DNA of 64,000 bases from the NCBI GenBank assembly GCA_964651475.1, contig CAZYXV010000007.1, positions 90,552 to 154,551 on the forward strand. The letters run 5' to 3'. Source of the DNA: JBGSMF01 sp964651475. GTDB taxonomy: Bacteria; Chloroflexota; Anaerolineae; Fen-1058. The notes under the pieces are model-generated. The model did no database searches. It had not been told where the DNA came from and saw only the letters and a program-made list of their open reading frames with translations. The translations under genes were made by a program, and so were the position numbers. Below, piece by piece: positions 52,639 through 63,700 of the stretch. Every line of letters begins with the position of its first letter. Position 1 is the stretch's first letter.

Positions 52639-53379
52639 GTGAACAAAACTGCTAATCAAAAACTGCTTGATGCCGCCTCTCGCGGTGACCTGGAGACCGT
52701 CAAAGCCGCTCTGGCCGAAGGGGCGAACATCGAGGCCAAAGACACACTGGATTTTACGGCTCTGATTCTTGCCACACGCGACGGCCACGCCAACACGGTC
52801 AAATATCTTTTGGAACAGGGAGCACAAGTCACCAACACAGCCCTCATCGTCGCCAGCAAGTCGGTATACTCCAACGCGTGGTTGCTAGGACTGTTACAGC
52901 TGGCTCAAATGAAACAGGTCAAGCCCAAAACTGAAAAACACTCTAAACCCGACGCGCAATTGTTGAGGGCGGCCTACAAAGGCAGCCTATCCAGCTTGAA
53001 AAGAGCCATCAAGGCCCGCGCGGACGTCAACGCCTCCGACAATCAAGATACGTCCGCTCTGCGGTGGGCGGCGCGGGGCGGGCATTACGAAGCAGTTGCG
53101 GCGCTGCTGGACGCCGGGGCCAACGTCAACCAGGCAAGTTACACAGGATGGACGGCCCTGATGGAGGGCGTGGTCTCGGGCAGCGAGGACATCGTGGCTC
53201 TGTTGATCGAACGGGGCGCGGATCTGAATGTCAAGACATTCGCCAACGCCTCGGCGCTGTATTTTGCCCACGATATTGTGCAATACTCTGCCGATCAAGA
53301 CCGCGCGCGCCGCATTATTCAGATGTTGGAAAAGCACGGCGCTACATATAGCGCGCCTGAAGAAGACGACGAGGATTGA
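52639..53379 (+). CDS. Ankyrin-repeat protein
   Basis: 246 residues from GTG 52639 with TAGGGA upstream. Residues ~4-75 hold two ankyrin repeats (LLDAASRGDLETVKAALAEG; TALILATRDGHANTVKYLLE). A less regular stretch (about 76-110) follows, then three or four more repeats to ~235 (ALRWAARGGHYEAVAALLDA; LMEGVVSGSEDIVALLIERG). The tail is acidic (PEEDDED). No signal or membrane segment. Ankyrin repeats mediate protein binding; the partner is unknown. 24 bp upstream of the secreted nucleotidase. Confidence 0.88.
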   Translation: MNKTANQKLLDAASRGDLETVKAALAEGANIEAKDTLDFTALILATRDGHANTVKYLLEQGAQVTNTALIVASKSVYSNAWLLGLLQLAQMKQVKPKTEKHSKPDAQLLRAAYKGSLSSLKRAIKARADVNASDNQDTSALRWAARGGHYEAVAALLDAGANVNQASYTGWTALMEGVVSGSEDIVALLIERGADLNVKTFANASALYFAHDIVQYSADQDRARRIIQMLEKHGATYSAPEEDDED

Positions 53380-53403
53380 AAAATATACACACCAGGAGGA
53401 CCT

Positions 53404-55116
53404 ATGAAAAAAAACATCTTGTTCGTCACGCTAATCTTGCTGCTTGCGTTCCCCTTCCCCCTCCAGGCGCAAGAAGGCACAACCATCACCATCGTGCACT
53501 TTTCCGATTACCACTCTCACGCCGTCCCGTTCTACGCCGAAGGGCAGGCCAACACCGCCGGGCTGGCGCGCGCGATGGCTTATCTTGATACCTTTGCCGA
53601 CGATCCCAACGCCCTCATCTTTAACGGCGGCGATACGATCAATCGGGGCGCGCCGGCCTGGTCGGATAAATACCAGTGCGCCGAGTGGCCCATGTTCAAC
53701 GGTATCGTGGACGCCATGGCGTATGGCAATCACGACGCCGACTATGGCCCCGACGTCTTTGCCCAGTGCAAAACTCTAATCACCTACCCCATCCTGGGTT
53801 CTAACGTCCTGGATAGCAGCGGGCAGCCTCTCTTTCAATACGACGGCAAAACATACAAAGTCTTTAAAATCAACACAATAAAAATCGGCGTGTTTGCGCT
53901 GGTAGGGTCTGATTTTGAAAAGCTGGTCAAGGCCGAATATCGTCCAGCCGCAGGCGCAACGTTTAGCAATACGGCAGAGGAGGCTCAAAAGGTCGTCAAG
54001 GCGCTGCGCGAACAGGAGCACGTCAACGCCGTCGTGCTGATTGGCCACGGACTGTTTGAAGAAGACCTCGAACTGGCCAAATCCGTCCCCGGCATAGACC
54101 TCATCTTGGGCACGCACAGTCACCGCAAAGAGGCCCTGACACAAATCCCCGGCACGAACACATACATCATCTCGCCCTTCCAATATCTGACCTACATAGA
54201 TAAAGTTGAGTTGACCTTTAACGGCGGCAAGCTGACCAACGTCAAGGGAGAGCTGGTACGGATGAGCAATGATCGCCCAGAGGACCCCGACGTTGCCAAA
54301 AAGGTAAACGCCATGCAGGCCGATCTCAAGGCCGACCCCAAATTCGCCTCTTTCTTTGAGCCGATTGGCCAGGCGGGGGTAGAGCTATCCACCGAAGGCC
54401 AGTTCACGGGCGAAGCCGTGCTGGGCAATTTCGTCACGGACGTTGTGCGCGACGCCGCCAAGGTACACATGGTCATTGCCACGTCCAGCTCGTTCCGCGA
54501 ACCCATTCCGCCCGGCCCGCTGGTGACGGGCGATTTGCTCACGGCCATGCCCTACAAAAATCAGATATTGATCTATGACCTGAAGGGCGAGCACATCCAA
54601 GAGCTGCTCAACTATAGCCTGTCTCGGCAGGGATCCGATTTCTTTTCGCAAGTATCGGGCGTGCGGTTCAACGTGGACGGCGGCCAGGCCGTCAATATCC
54701 AGATACTCAACAATCCATCCAATCCCCAAGCCGGCTACAGCCCGCTCGATCCGGCCAAGACGTACCAGGTCGCCACGAGTGACTTTCAGGGCAAGCTGGC
54801 TGGCGGCTATAAAGATATTTTCGGCAAAGGCACTTTTAAAGAGACCGATATCGAGGTGCGGGACCAGGTTCAAAAATTCATCCGGGCGCACAGCCCCGTC
54901 AGCGCCAGGCTGGATGGACGCATTACAATTGGCGCGGCGGCTCAACCCACCCCGGCGGCCAAGCCAACGCCGGCCACTTTGCCGGTGACGGGAGGGAGCC
55001 TCGTTCCGCCATTCCGCGGCGTCTTGTACGGCGCGGCAGCGGCGTTTGGGATTATTCTCGTGTTGGCAGGCGCTTGCATCGTCATTGTCGTCACAAGGAG
55101 AAAACCTAATGAGTGA
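53404..55116 (+). CDS. Secreted 5'-nucleotidase / cyclic phosphodiesterase with LPXTG-type tail
   Basis: 570 residues. Signal peptide is about 1-22. A metallophosphoesterase domain (about 27-275) has HFSDYHSH (D35, H37), FNGGDTIN, YGNHDAD, VLIGHG and GTHSH. A 5'-nucleotidase C-terminal domain (about 320-500) follows. Together they hydrolyse 5'-nucleotides and 2',3'-cyclic nucleotides outside the cell. After a Pro/Ala/Thr linker, the tail is LPVTGG, then a hydrophobic helix and RRKPNE, which is the layout of a sortase sorting signal. No sortase gene is in the window. AGGAGG-type site precedes the ATG. lpd overlaps its end by 8 bp. Confidence 0.9.
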   Translation: MKKNILFVTLILLLAFPFPLQAQEGTTITIVHFSDYHSHAVPFYAEGQANTAGLARAMAYLDTFADDPNALIFNGGDTINRGAPAWSDKYQCAEWPMFNGIVDAMAYGNHDADYGPDVFAQCKTLITYPILGSNVLDSSGQPLFQYDGKTYKVFKINTIKIGVFALVGSDFEKLVKAEYRPAAGATFSNTAEEAQKVVKALREQEHVNAVVLIGHGLFEEDLELAKSVPGIDLILGTHSHRKEALTQIPGTNTYIISPFQYLTYIDKVELTFNGGKLTNVKGELVRMSNDRPEDPDVAKKVNAMQADLKADPKFASFFEPIGQAGVELSTEGQFTGEAVLGNFVTDVVRDAAKVHMVIATSSSFREPIPPGPLVTGDLLTAMPYKNQILIYDLKGEHIQELLNYSLSRQGSDFFSQVSGVRFNVDGGQAVNIQILNNPSNPQAGYSPLDPAKTYQVATSDFQGKLAGGYKDIFGKGTFKETDIEVRDQVQKFIRAHSPVSARLDGRITIGAAAQPTPAAKPTPATLPVTGGSLVPPFRGVLYGAAAAFGIILVLAGACIVIVVTRRKPNE

Positions 55117-56518
55117 GACAACGTACGACGTCGTCGTCCTCGGCGGCGGGCCGGGCGGTTACGTGGCCGCCATCCGGGCGGCGCAACTGGGGCTGAAGGT
55201 GGGACTGGTCGAAAGCACCTTTATGGGCGGGATTTGCCTCAACGTCGGCTGCATCCCCACCAAGTCGCTCTTGCGCAACGCGGAGGTGGCCGAGTTATTG
55301 CAGCGCGGCCAAGAGTTTGGCTTCCAGTTCGATAATCTGCAATTGAATTACGGCGCCGCTCAAAAACGCAGCCGCCAGGTGAGCGAGCGGCTGGTCAAAG
55401 GCGTCCAATTCTTGATGAAGAAAAACAAGATTGACGTGTTCGAGGGGCGCGGCGTTTTAAACTCCCCCACTCAAGTGGCAGTGACGCCCACCGACGCCGG
55501 CAAGGCCGTCGGCGGCCAAAAATACGAGGGTGTGCTGAACACAAAAAACGTCATCATCGCCACTGGCGCACGCTCGCGCAACCTGCCGGGGCTAGAAATT
55601 GACAAGGACAAAATCATTACCTATTGGGAAGCCCTGATGCTCACCCAGGCGCCCAGGTCGCTCGTCGTCGTCGGCGCCGGCGCGATTGGGCTAGAGTTTG
55701 CCTGCGTTTTTCACAGCTACGGCACAGACGTGACCATCCTGGAGATGCTGCCGCACCTGGCCCCGCTGGAAGATCAAGATATCAGCGTCGAATTGGAAAA
55801 AGCGTACAAAAAAGCCGGCATCAAATTCGTGCTCAACACTCAAGTGAACACAGTCGAAAAAACACCGGAGGGTGTAAACGTAATAGCAGGCGAGCAAAGG
55901 CTCAGCGCCGAAAAAGTACTGGTATCTATCGGCGTGCGGCCCAACTCGGATGATTTGGGATTAGAGGCGCTGGGCATTGCCGCCGAGCGCGGTTACATCC
56001 AGGTAGATGACGCGATGCGCACCAGCGTGCCCGGCGTGTATGCCATTGGCGACGTGACGGGCAAGTTGATGCTGGCGCACGTGGCAAGCGCGATGGGGAT
56101 GGTGGCCGCCGAAACGATTGCCGGGCGCCACCCCGCCCGCCTGGATTACGCCTTTATGCCGCGCTGCACGTACAGCCACCCGCAAATCGCCTCGATGGGG
56201 TTGACGGAAAGCAAAGCGCGCGAGCAAGGCTACGAGATCAAGGTCGGCAAGTTTCCTTTCCAGGCCAACGGCAAGGCGCTGGGACTGGGCGACTATGCCG
56301 GCTTTGTCAAAGTCATTGTTGATCAAAAGCACGGAGAAATCCTGGGCGCGCACATGATCGGTCCGGAAGTAACCGAGTTGCTGCCCGAATGGGTGCTGGC
56401 ACGCTCGGCGGAACTCACCGTCGAGGAAATCGCGCGCAGCATCCACGCGCATCCCACGCTTTCAGAAGCGCTGATGGAAGCGGCGCACGCAGCAATGGGG
56501 AGCGCCATCCATGCCTAA
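55109..56518 (+). CDS. lpdA: Dihydrolipoyl dehydrogenase
   Basis: 469 residues from ATG 55109 with AAGGAG upstream; a longer in-frame reading starts inside the nucleotidase tail and is rejected. FAD-binding GGGPGGYVAAIRAA near 12-25, the redox disulfide GICLNVGCIPTKS (C43, C48), an NAD-binding GAGAIGLEFA, a second FAD motif GDVTG, and the C-terminal His-Glu pair HPTLSE (H448, E453). It reoxidises dihydrolipoamide in 2-oxo-acid dehydrogenase or glycine-cleavage complexes. No E1/E2 genes are nearby. Cytosolic, although it is translationally coupled to an exported protein. Confidence 0.95.
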   Translation: MSETTYDVVVLGGGPGGYVAAIRAAQLGLKVGLVESTFMGGICLNVGCIPTKSLLRNAEVAELLQRGQEFGFQFDNLQLNYGAAQKRSRQVSERLVKGVQFLMKKNKIDVFEGRGVLNSPTQVAVTPTDAGKAVGGQKYEGVLNTKNVIIATGARSRNLPGLEIDKDKIITYWEALMLTQAPRSLVVVGAGAIGLEFACVFHSYGTDVTILEMLPHLAPLEDQDISVELEKAYKKAGIKFVLNTQVNTVEKTPEGVNVIAGEQRLSAEKVLVSIGVRPNSDDLGLEALGIAAERGYIQVDDAMRTSVPGVYAIGDVTGKLMLAHVASAMGMVAAETIAGRHPARLDYAFMPRCTYSHPQIASMGLTESKAREQGYEIKVGKFPFQANGKALGLGDYAGFVKVIVDQKHGEILGAHMIGPEVTELLPEWVLARSAELTVEEIARSIHAHPTLSEALMEAAHAAMGSAIHA

Positions 56519-56556
56519 AGCTCCCGCAGGAGCTTGAGCCACGAGAGGAAATCACT

Positions 56557-57168
56557 ATGAACGCCACCTGCCCCCGCTGCGGGACCATCATCCTGGCTTC
56601 GCAAGACGCCAATCGCTTCATCTGCCCTACGTGCCGCGTTCGTTATTGCCGCAACTGCCAGTCGTGGCAAGAGCGCGGCCAAAAGTATTGCCTGGATTGC
56701 ACGCTGCACTTTTCGACGCCGCCCCCTGCCATCCATCCATCCGTCAAGCAATCTGCCTGGCTGGCTATGTTAATCATCGCCGTCCTCCCCCTCGTGTATC
56801 CAGCCTGGTCGCCGTGGTATGGGTTGTTCTACTCGCTCGTCGCGTTGGGAGTTTATTTCACCGTCTACCTGGTGCGTTTTCAGCGCAGCACCTCGTTGGT
56901 GTGGGCAACGCGCCGCGAGGCGCTGGTGCTGGTGCGGCAAGCCATCATCTGGAGCAGCCTGGTCTATTTTTTGATCCGGTTTGGGGAATCGGAAGGGATC
57001 ATCGGGTTGTCGGTTGGCGTCGTGTTGGCGACGGGCATGGGTTTGCTGATCATCAACCGGCTCAATCCCTTTGTGGTGAACGAGCTGCGCGCCAGGCGCG
57101 CCGCGTGGAAGGCCGTGCTGGAGATGAGAGCCATGGAAGCGCTCCTGCTGCGCTTTCCGGCCGTCTAG
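56557..57168 (+). CDS. Zinc-ribbon membrane protein
   Basis: 203 residues from ATG 56557, with GAGAGG upstream. The N-terminus has eight Cys in CxxC pairs (CPRCGTI ... CPTCRVRYCRNC ... YCLDC), probably binding two zinc ions. Four hydrophobic helices (about 70-180) and a basic helix (RARRAAWKAVLEMRAMEALL) follow. Function unknown. It lies 38 bp after lpdA. Its TAG stop is the first TAG of a palindromic repeat, so its C-terminus may have been set by that insertion. Confidence 0.78.
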   Translation: MNATCPRCGTIILASQDANRFICPTCRVRYCRNCQSWQERGQKYCLDCTLHFSTPPPAIHPSVKQSAWLAMLIIAVLPLVYPAWSPWYGLFYSLVALGVYFTVYLVRFQRSTSLVWATRREALVLVRQAIIWSSLVYFLIRFGESEGIIGLSVGVVLATGMGLLIINRLNPFVVNELRARRAAWKAVLEMRAMEALLLRFPAV

Positions 57169-57311
57169 CAGGCTGTCGGAGTGGCCGACGCATCCCTGTG
57201 CGTTGGCGGGGCTGGCATAGGGATGCCAGCCTGCTCTCCGACGCTCGTAGTGCGCGCTTGAGCGCGCTGAAGCGCGCACTACAAACGAGTTCCTCTCCGA
57301 CGGGCTGCTAG
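57165..57311. repeat. Palindromic repeat, copy 3, inverted and enlarged
   Basis: Starts CTAGCAGGCTGTCGGAG, where TAG is the stop codon of the zinc-ribbon gene, and ends CTCCGACGGGCTGCTAG. Its first ~75 bp are the reverse complement of the other two copies. An extra ~59 bp carrying another palindrome brings it to 147 bp. Confidence 0.88.
57244..57289. repeat. Nested palindrome inside repeat copy 3
   Basis: TAGTGCGCGCTT pairs with AAGCGCGCACTA around a GAGCGCGCTG loop, flanked by CTCG and CGAG. It is absent from the other two copies, so it is a second element inserted into the first. Confidence 0.75.
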
Positions 57312-57324
57312 CAAAACGAGCTTT

Positions 57325-57729
57325 TCAATCGTCGAACCGCGGATGGTCTCGCAAGTGCTTGGTCTGGCTTCGCGCGCGTTTGGCTTGCAGCCGGCGCTCG
57401 CGCGAAGCCAGCGTGGGGCGCGTGGCGCGACGTTTTTTAGGCACGCGCAATGCCTCGTTCACCAACCGCTGAAAACGCTCAATCACATCCTGACGATTCT
57501 GCAACTGGCTGCGCGTGGCCTGTGAAGTCAGGTGAAGCACCCCCGCTTTGTCTATATAAGAAGCCAAGCGATCCAGCAAGCGCGCTTTTTGCGCTTCAGT
57601 CAAGCTGGGCGAACCGGACACGTCGAAAGACAATTCCACCTGGGTCGAAGAAGTGTTGACGTGCTGGCCGCCCGGCCCGCTGCTGCGCGTGAATTGGAAT
57701 TTGAGTTCAGATAAAGGAATGGTTAACAT
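57325..57729 (-). CDS. arfB: Peptidyl-tRNA hydrolase, ribosome rescue factor ArfB
   Basis: 134 residues. The class I release-factor GGQ motif SSGPGGQHVN (G20-G21-Q22) is followed by the domain 3-type fold and a C-terminal basic tail (PKKRRATRPTLASRERRLQA), which enters the mRNA channel of stalled ribosomes. This arrangement without a codon-recognition domain defines ArfB/YaeJ. It releases peptides from ribosomes stuck without a stop codon. It lies 27 bp downstream of the giant kinase on the same strand, and a short heptamer-like run overlaps its first codons. Confidence 0.92.
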   Translation of the reverse strand: MLTIPLSELKFQFTRSSGPGGQHVNTSSTQVELSFDVSGSPSLTEAQKARLLDRLASYIDKAGVLHLTSQATRSQLQNRQDVIERFQRLVNEALRVPKKRRATRPTLASRERRLQAKRARSQTKHLRDHPRFDD

Positions 57730-57756
57730 ACGTATTGCGTAGGGCGTGTACTTGCC

Positions 57757-60700
57757 TCACGCCGCCGGCAGCCACACCGTAAACGCGCTTCCCTGCCCCA
57801 GTTCGCTTTCAACAGTGATCCTGCCTTCGTGGCGGCTGATGATCTCTTCGCAAATCGCCAGCCCCAGGCCGGTGCCGGGCGCTCCGGTCTGATTGGCGGC
57901 CTGGCCGCGATAAAAGCGTTCAAACAAATGCTCCAGGTCGGCGGGAGAAACGCCCACGCCCGTATCTCGCACCGTAAGCGTCACCCACACCTCCGATACT
58001 TCCCCCGCAGCGCGCTGCGTTTCGGTGCGCACGGTGACCTTTCCACCCTCCAGCGTATAATTCATCGCATTGCTCATCAAATTCGTCAACACCTGCGAAA
58101 GCATCGCCTCGTCGGCCAACACCTTGGGCAAAGGCTCGGCTTGCGTCTCGTGCTCCAGCGTCAATCCCTTGGAGGCCGCCAACGCCTGCCGGTCGGCCAC
58201 CAACTGCCGCGCCAGCGCGTCCACATCCAGCGGCATGCGCCGCACTTGCACTTTAGCCAAATCAATCCGCGATAGCATGAGCAAGCCTTCGATGAGATGC
58301 TCCAGGCGCAGCTCTTCGCGCTTGAGCACATCCAGGTATTGCGAGCGATTCTCCGGCTTGCCCATTTCAAGCAGGCTGGCGTACAGCTTGATGTTAGACA
58401 GCGGCGTGCGCAACTCGTGCGACACGTTGGCGACGAACTTGCTCTTGAGCCGGTCAAGTTCTTTGAGCCGCGTGATGTCGTGCTGCACGCCAACGAATCC
58501 CACCAGGCGCTCCAGGTCGGCCTGGAAGATGGGCGCAATTGTGACCGACGCGTCGTAGAACGTGCCGTCCTTGCGCCTGTTAATCAATTCGCCGCGCCAC
58601 GTCTTGCCCTGCACAATGGCGCCCCACAAGCCTCTGTAAATATCTATGGGAGTTCGTCCGCCCTGCCAGATACGCGGGTTCTGGCCACTGGCGTCTGCTG
58701 CGCTGTAGCCCGTCATAGCTTCGAGCGCCGGATTAACATACAGGATTTCGCCGTCCACATCCGTCACCACCACCCCCTCGCCCAGCGCGTCGAGGATGGC
58801 GCGAGTGCGCGCTTCCTGGCTGCGAATCTCTGCCGTGCGCTCTTCCACGCGCTGCTCGAGCTGAGTAGCATACTTGGCCAACGTAGAAGCGTGCTCGACC
58901 AGCGCCGCATCCAGGCGAGCTTTTTCAAAAACAGTCGCCAGTTGTCCTGCCAGCGTCGTCAGCAAGCGCAAGTCGTCTTCAGAAAAAGCGTTCAATCGAG
59001 GGCTTTCTACATTGACCACGCCAAAAGCGCGCCCGCCCACTACCAACGGCGCCACCATCTCTGAGCAAATGCCCGGCATAGCGCTGATATAACGGGGATC
59101 AGCCTCAACATTTCCCACCCGGACCGGCTGTCGCTCTTGCACGGCCCAGCCGGTGAGGCCTTCATAAAGAGGAATCCGCAAATCAGACACCGTTTCGGGC
59201 GGGACGCCTTTATAAGACACGTGCCGGCGTAACGAGCGGTCAGCCCCATCCACGAACAAAAAGCCCACGTTGGCGTTCGGCCACAAACGGTCCATAGCTT
59301 CTGTAGCGCGCGAGACAATTTCGTCAAAGGGACGCCCGGCCGCGCCGCCCAGCGCCACTTCCGACATTGCCGCCATCTCGTCCAGCCGGCGGCGCGCTTC
59401 TTCGAACAGACGAGCATTTTGGATCGCCACCGCGGCCTGGTCGGCCAATAGTTCGAGCACGCGCAGCTCGTTTTCGTCGAATGAGTGAGGCGACTCGAAG
59501 GCGACGGTCAGCACGCCGCGCACCTGGTCGCCGCTCCGCAGCGGCAAGCCGATGATGGCGCCGCCACCCGGCATCCTGTCTTGGAAGAGGGAATGTGTGG
59601 TGACATCTGACACAACGATGCGTTCCCCCGTGCGCGCCACCGTATAGGTCAACCCTTCCGGGCGAGGTTCGGCCAAAGGCCGCTTTTGATACTGGCCGGC
59701 CCACATGGCCGCGCCAAAGGTTAGCTGCCCGTCCTGGTAAAGAAAGATGTGAGCATCGTCGGCCGGCACCAGCTTGAGGAGGTGATGGATGACCGTTTCA
59801 AACACCACTTGCAGCTCGAACTGCGAAGTCAGGCGCAGGCTGGCCTGGCGCAAAATTTCAAGCTCGGCGCTGCGCCGGCGCTCAGCTTCAAACAAGCGGG
59901 CGTTATACAGAGCAACCGCCGCCTGGCCGGCGAACGCGCCCAGCCGCTCGGCGTGCGAGGGGGTGAAAAAGCCGGGCGTGGTGCTATCCACATTCAAGAA
60001 ACCGCTCACCTCGCCGCGGATAAGAATCGGCGCGCTGGCGCAAGATCGCTGCCACTCCATGCCGGGTATCATAATCCAGCCGGGATAAGAAGCTATATCG
60101 GAAATCACAAGGGGAAGGTGCGTCTCGGCCATCTCTTTCAAGTTCGGGGTGGTGGCGATAGAAAACTCGAGCGCGGCGACAAGCTCTTGGACCCCAAATC
60201 GCTCGTAGCCGCGTCCGCGAGCGACACGCGCGCGGCCCCCTTCGACCAACATCACGTTCGCCGAATCGTTGGACACCACCCGGCTCACGTGCTCCAATAA
60301 GCGGTTCAGCACCATATCGGTGTCGAGCGTCGCTGTCAGCGTCTCACCGACCTCACGCAAAGTTTGCGCCAATTCCCGCTGCTGCCGCTCAGCCTGGAAC
60401 AAGCGCGCGTTGGTAATGGCAATGGCCGCTTGTGCGGCGACGGATTCGAGCAGTCTTACGTCGCCCTCGTCGAGCGTTCCTCGCCGTTTGTTGAGCAATT
60501 CGACTACACCTATGACGACGTTGCGAGCGATCAAGGGCACACACACCATATTGCGTGTGACAAAGCCCAGTTGTTGATTCCAGCCATTGGAAAAACGCGG
60601 ATCCGAAGCCACGTCTGGCGCCAACACCGATTGCCGATGCGCCGCCACCCAACCCGCAATGCCCTGTCCTGGTTTCAGGTGCAGCCCAATCACCTGCTGG

Positions 60701-63700
60701 CTGCCCGCACCGACAGCGCGATAAAACACCAAATCGCCGTTATCCTCCGCCAGCGCCACCGAACAAGCCTCGGCATCGGTAACCTGCCGCACATTCTCCA
60801 GCAACGTCGTCAATACTATATCGAGATCGAGCGTCGAGCTAATCGCCTGGCCAATGTTATTCAGTGTGGACAGGTAGCGCGCGCGATGGTGCGCTGACTC
60901 TTCTGCCTGCTCGCGTTGAATTGCCGCGCCCAAGATGTCGGCAGCGGCCTTGAGCGCGTCCACTTCCACCTCGGACCACTCGTGTCCGGCCACACAGTCG
61001 TCGAGTCCAATCATTCCCCACCACGCCTGCCCCACAAAAACCGGCACGGCCACAAGGGATTGAATCGCTTGCGGCGCCAGCACGGCCTGCTCGGTTTCAG
61101 GAAACTGGTTGACGCAACCGTGAATGATGTCCCCCTGGCTGAGCAAGTCTTGCCAACGCGCCAGGCCGCCCGCCCTGAGCGGCAAATCCTGAAGCGCCAG
61201 GTTATCTATTTGCGGCGCAACGCCCGGCGCGACCCACTCGTATAGCCGGCTGATCAAAGCCTCGTCGGCCGGGTCGGCGCGCTTTTTAAAGATATAGACG
61301 CGGCTCGCCTGCGTCGCATCGCCCAATCGCCCCAACACGTCCTGGATATTTTGTTCCCACGTTGGCGCTTTCAAGAACTGTTCGGCGGCAAATTCCACCG
61401 CTTCGAGGATCGCGTCGCGGCGGCGCAGCGCCTCGGCGGCCCGCTCGCGTTCGGTGAGATCGTGGCCTACCACTTGCACGGCGGGCTTGCCCTGGTAAGT
61501 GAAAGGAGTAGCCAGCACCTCGAGGTCCACCGTTGCGCCATCGAGCCGCACAAAGCGCTGCTTGACGGGCAACACCTCCTCTCTTTCTACCAAGGACATA
61601 AAACGTTCCAGGCTGTCTTCCCATCCCCCTGGCGGATAAAAATCCTGCACCGGCTTTCCAACGAGCTGTTCGGGACGGTCGGCCCCAAGCAGCCTGGCCC
61701 CTGCCGGGTTGATGAACAAAATCTTGCCCTCGCTGCTAATCGCAATCGAGTCAGGCGAAAGCTCCACGAGCAGCCGGTATCTCGCTTCGCTTTCTTGCAA
61801 AGCCATGTGGGTGTGCGCCTGCTGTTCCACAGAAGCCTGAATCTCTTGAAACAAACGGGCATTTTCGATAGCGTTGGCAACCTGATCGGCCATGGTCTGC
61901 AGCGTCGTGATATCTTCGTCGCTAAAAGCTGCTTCTTGCGCGCTCTGCACCGTCATCGCGCCAATCACCTGGCCGCGCGAGGCAAGCGGCAGCGCCAATT
62001 CCGAGCGCGTGGCCGGCAGCGCGGGATTATCGAAATGCACTGCGTCTTTGCCCACGTCCAACGCAATGCGGCCCTGGGCGTGCGCCACACACCAGCCAAT
62101 CATCGAAGCGCCGCCTACCTCGAGCCGGTGACCGGCGGCCAGCATCTTTTGGCCCGCCTCGCCCGTCCCGGCGCGCAAGACAGCATAGCGCCGGGGCGGC
62201 GAACCTGGCTCGGACGCCTGCTCTTGCTCCACCAGAAAAATACCGACGTAATACAAATTAAAGCGATTGCAAATCAGTTCCGCCACCTGGGGCAACAACT
62301 CGTCCGGGTCGAGCATCAAAGAGACGGCGCGCGAAACCTCGGCGGCGGTTTGGAGTTGAATACTGCGGCGCTGCAAGCGCGCCATCAACTGCTGCTGTTC
62401 GAGCTCGGCGGTTTTACGGTTGGTGATGTCTGTCATGATGCCCAACACCCCCATCACCTTTTCCTCTTCCACCAACAGCCGGCTGGATACACGCACGTGA
62501 TGGATAGCGCCCTTCTTGTCCAACAGCCGACATTCGTGAGGCTCTAAATGACCCGCTAGGGTGCGCTCGAAATTGGCCTTCAGGTCAGCCAGGTCGTCAG
62601 GGTACACAAAAACACTATAGTGCCGGCCTACCACCTCCTCTGGCCGATAGTGAGCGAGTTGCCCAATCGCCGGGCTGGCGTAGGTAAAAAGTCCTTCAGT
62701 ATCCAGCCCGAAAATAAAATCGTTGATGTTCTCTATCAAAGTGCGATAGAGTTCTTCGGACTCGTGCAGTTTTTTCTCTACCTGTCTGCGCCCCGCGCGT
62801 GCGCGCAGAGCCGTCAGTCCCCGGGCCAGGTTGCCGCCTACTTCTTCCAACAGCCTGACTTCTTCGACGTCAAAGGCTTCAGGCTCAGCCGCGTAGATAT
62901 TGAGCGCGCCGAGGGTTTGGCCGCCGGCCATGATGGGCAGCGCGATGGAAGAGGCATAGCCGCGCTGCGCGGCCTCCTCGCGCCAGGGAGCGTAATTCGG
63001 ATCCGTCATCACATTTTTGCAGACGACGCATCGCCCCGTTCGAATAGCTGTGCCGGTGGGGCCGCGCCCTCGCTCGGTATCGGCCCAGGTAATTCGCACC
63101 GTATCCAGGTAATTGTCTTCATATCCCACGTGCGCCACGGGACGCACAGTTTTGTTTTCGTCTTGCTCGGCAAAACCAATCCACGCCAGGCAATAGCCGC
63201 CCGCTTGCACAATCAGCCGGCACGCTTCAGCCAACAAACTCGTCTCGTCAGCAGCGTGCGCCACCACGTAGTTCATTTCGCCAAGCATCTTGAGAATCCG
63301 ATTCACGGTGCGCAATCGCTCTTCTGCGGGCTTGATTTCAAGCATGTCTGCAGGCCGAGAGTGAGTCTTGTTTAAAAGATGGCGCTGCCGCGCCTGTTCC
63401 AGGGCCGACCACACGGCCGCCTCCAAACGATCGAGGTTTCTGGGTGATTTTGTAATATAGTCGTCTACGCCGGCCTTGATAGCTTTCACGATGGCTTCTT
63501 CTGCGCCGGCGCTGGTGAACATCACCACCGGGCAATCAGGCCAATACGCCCTGACGCTACGCAAGACTGTCAGCCCTTCCGTCCAGCCTAACTGGTATTC
63601 TGTAATTACCAGGCAAAAATCGCCCATCTTGAGCGCCCGCGCCAGGCCATGCGCGTCAGTCACCTGCTCCACTTGGATAGTGGGGAAGCGCTGATTCAAC

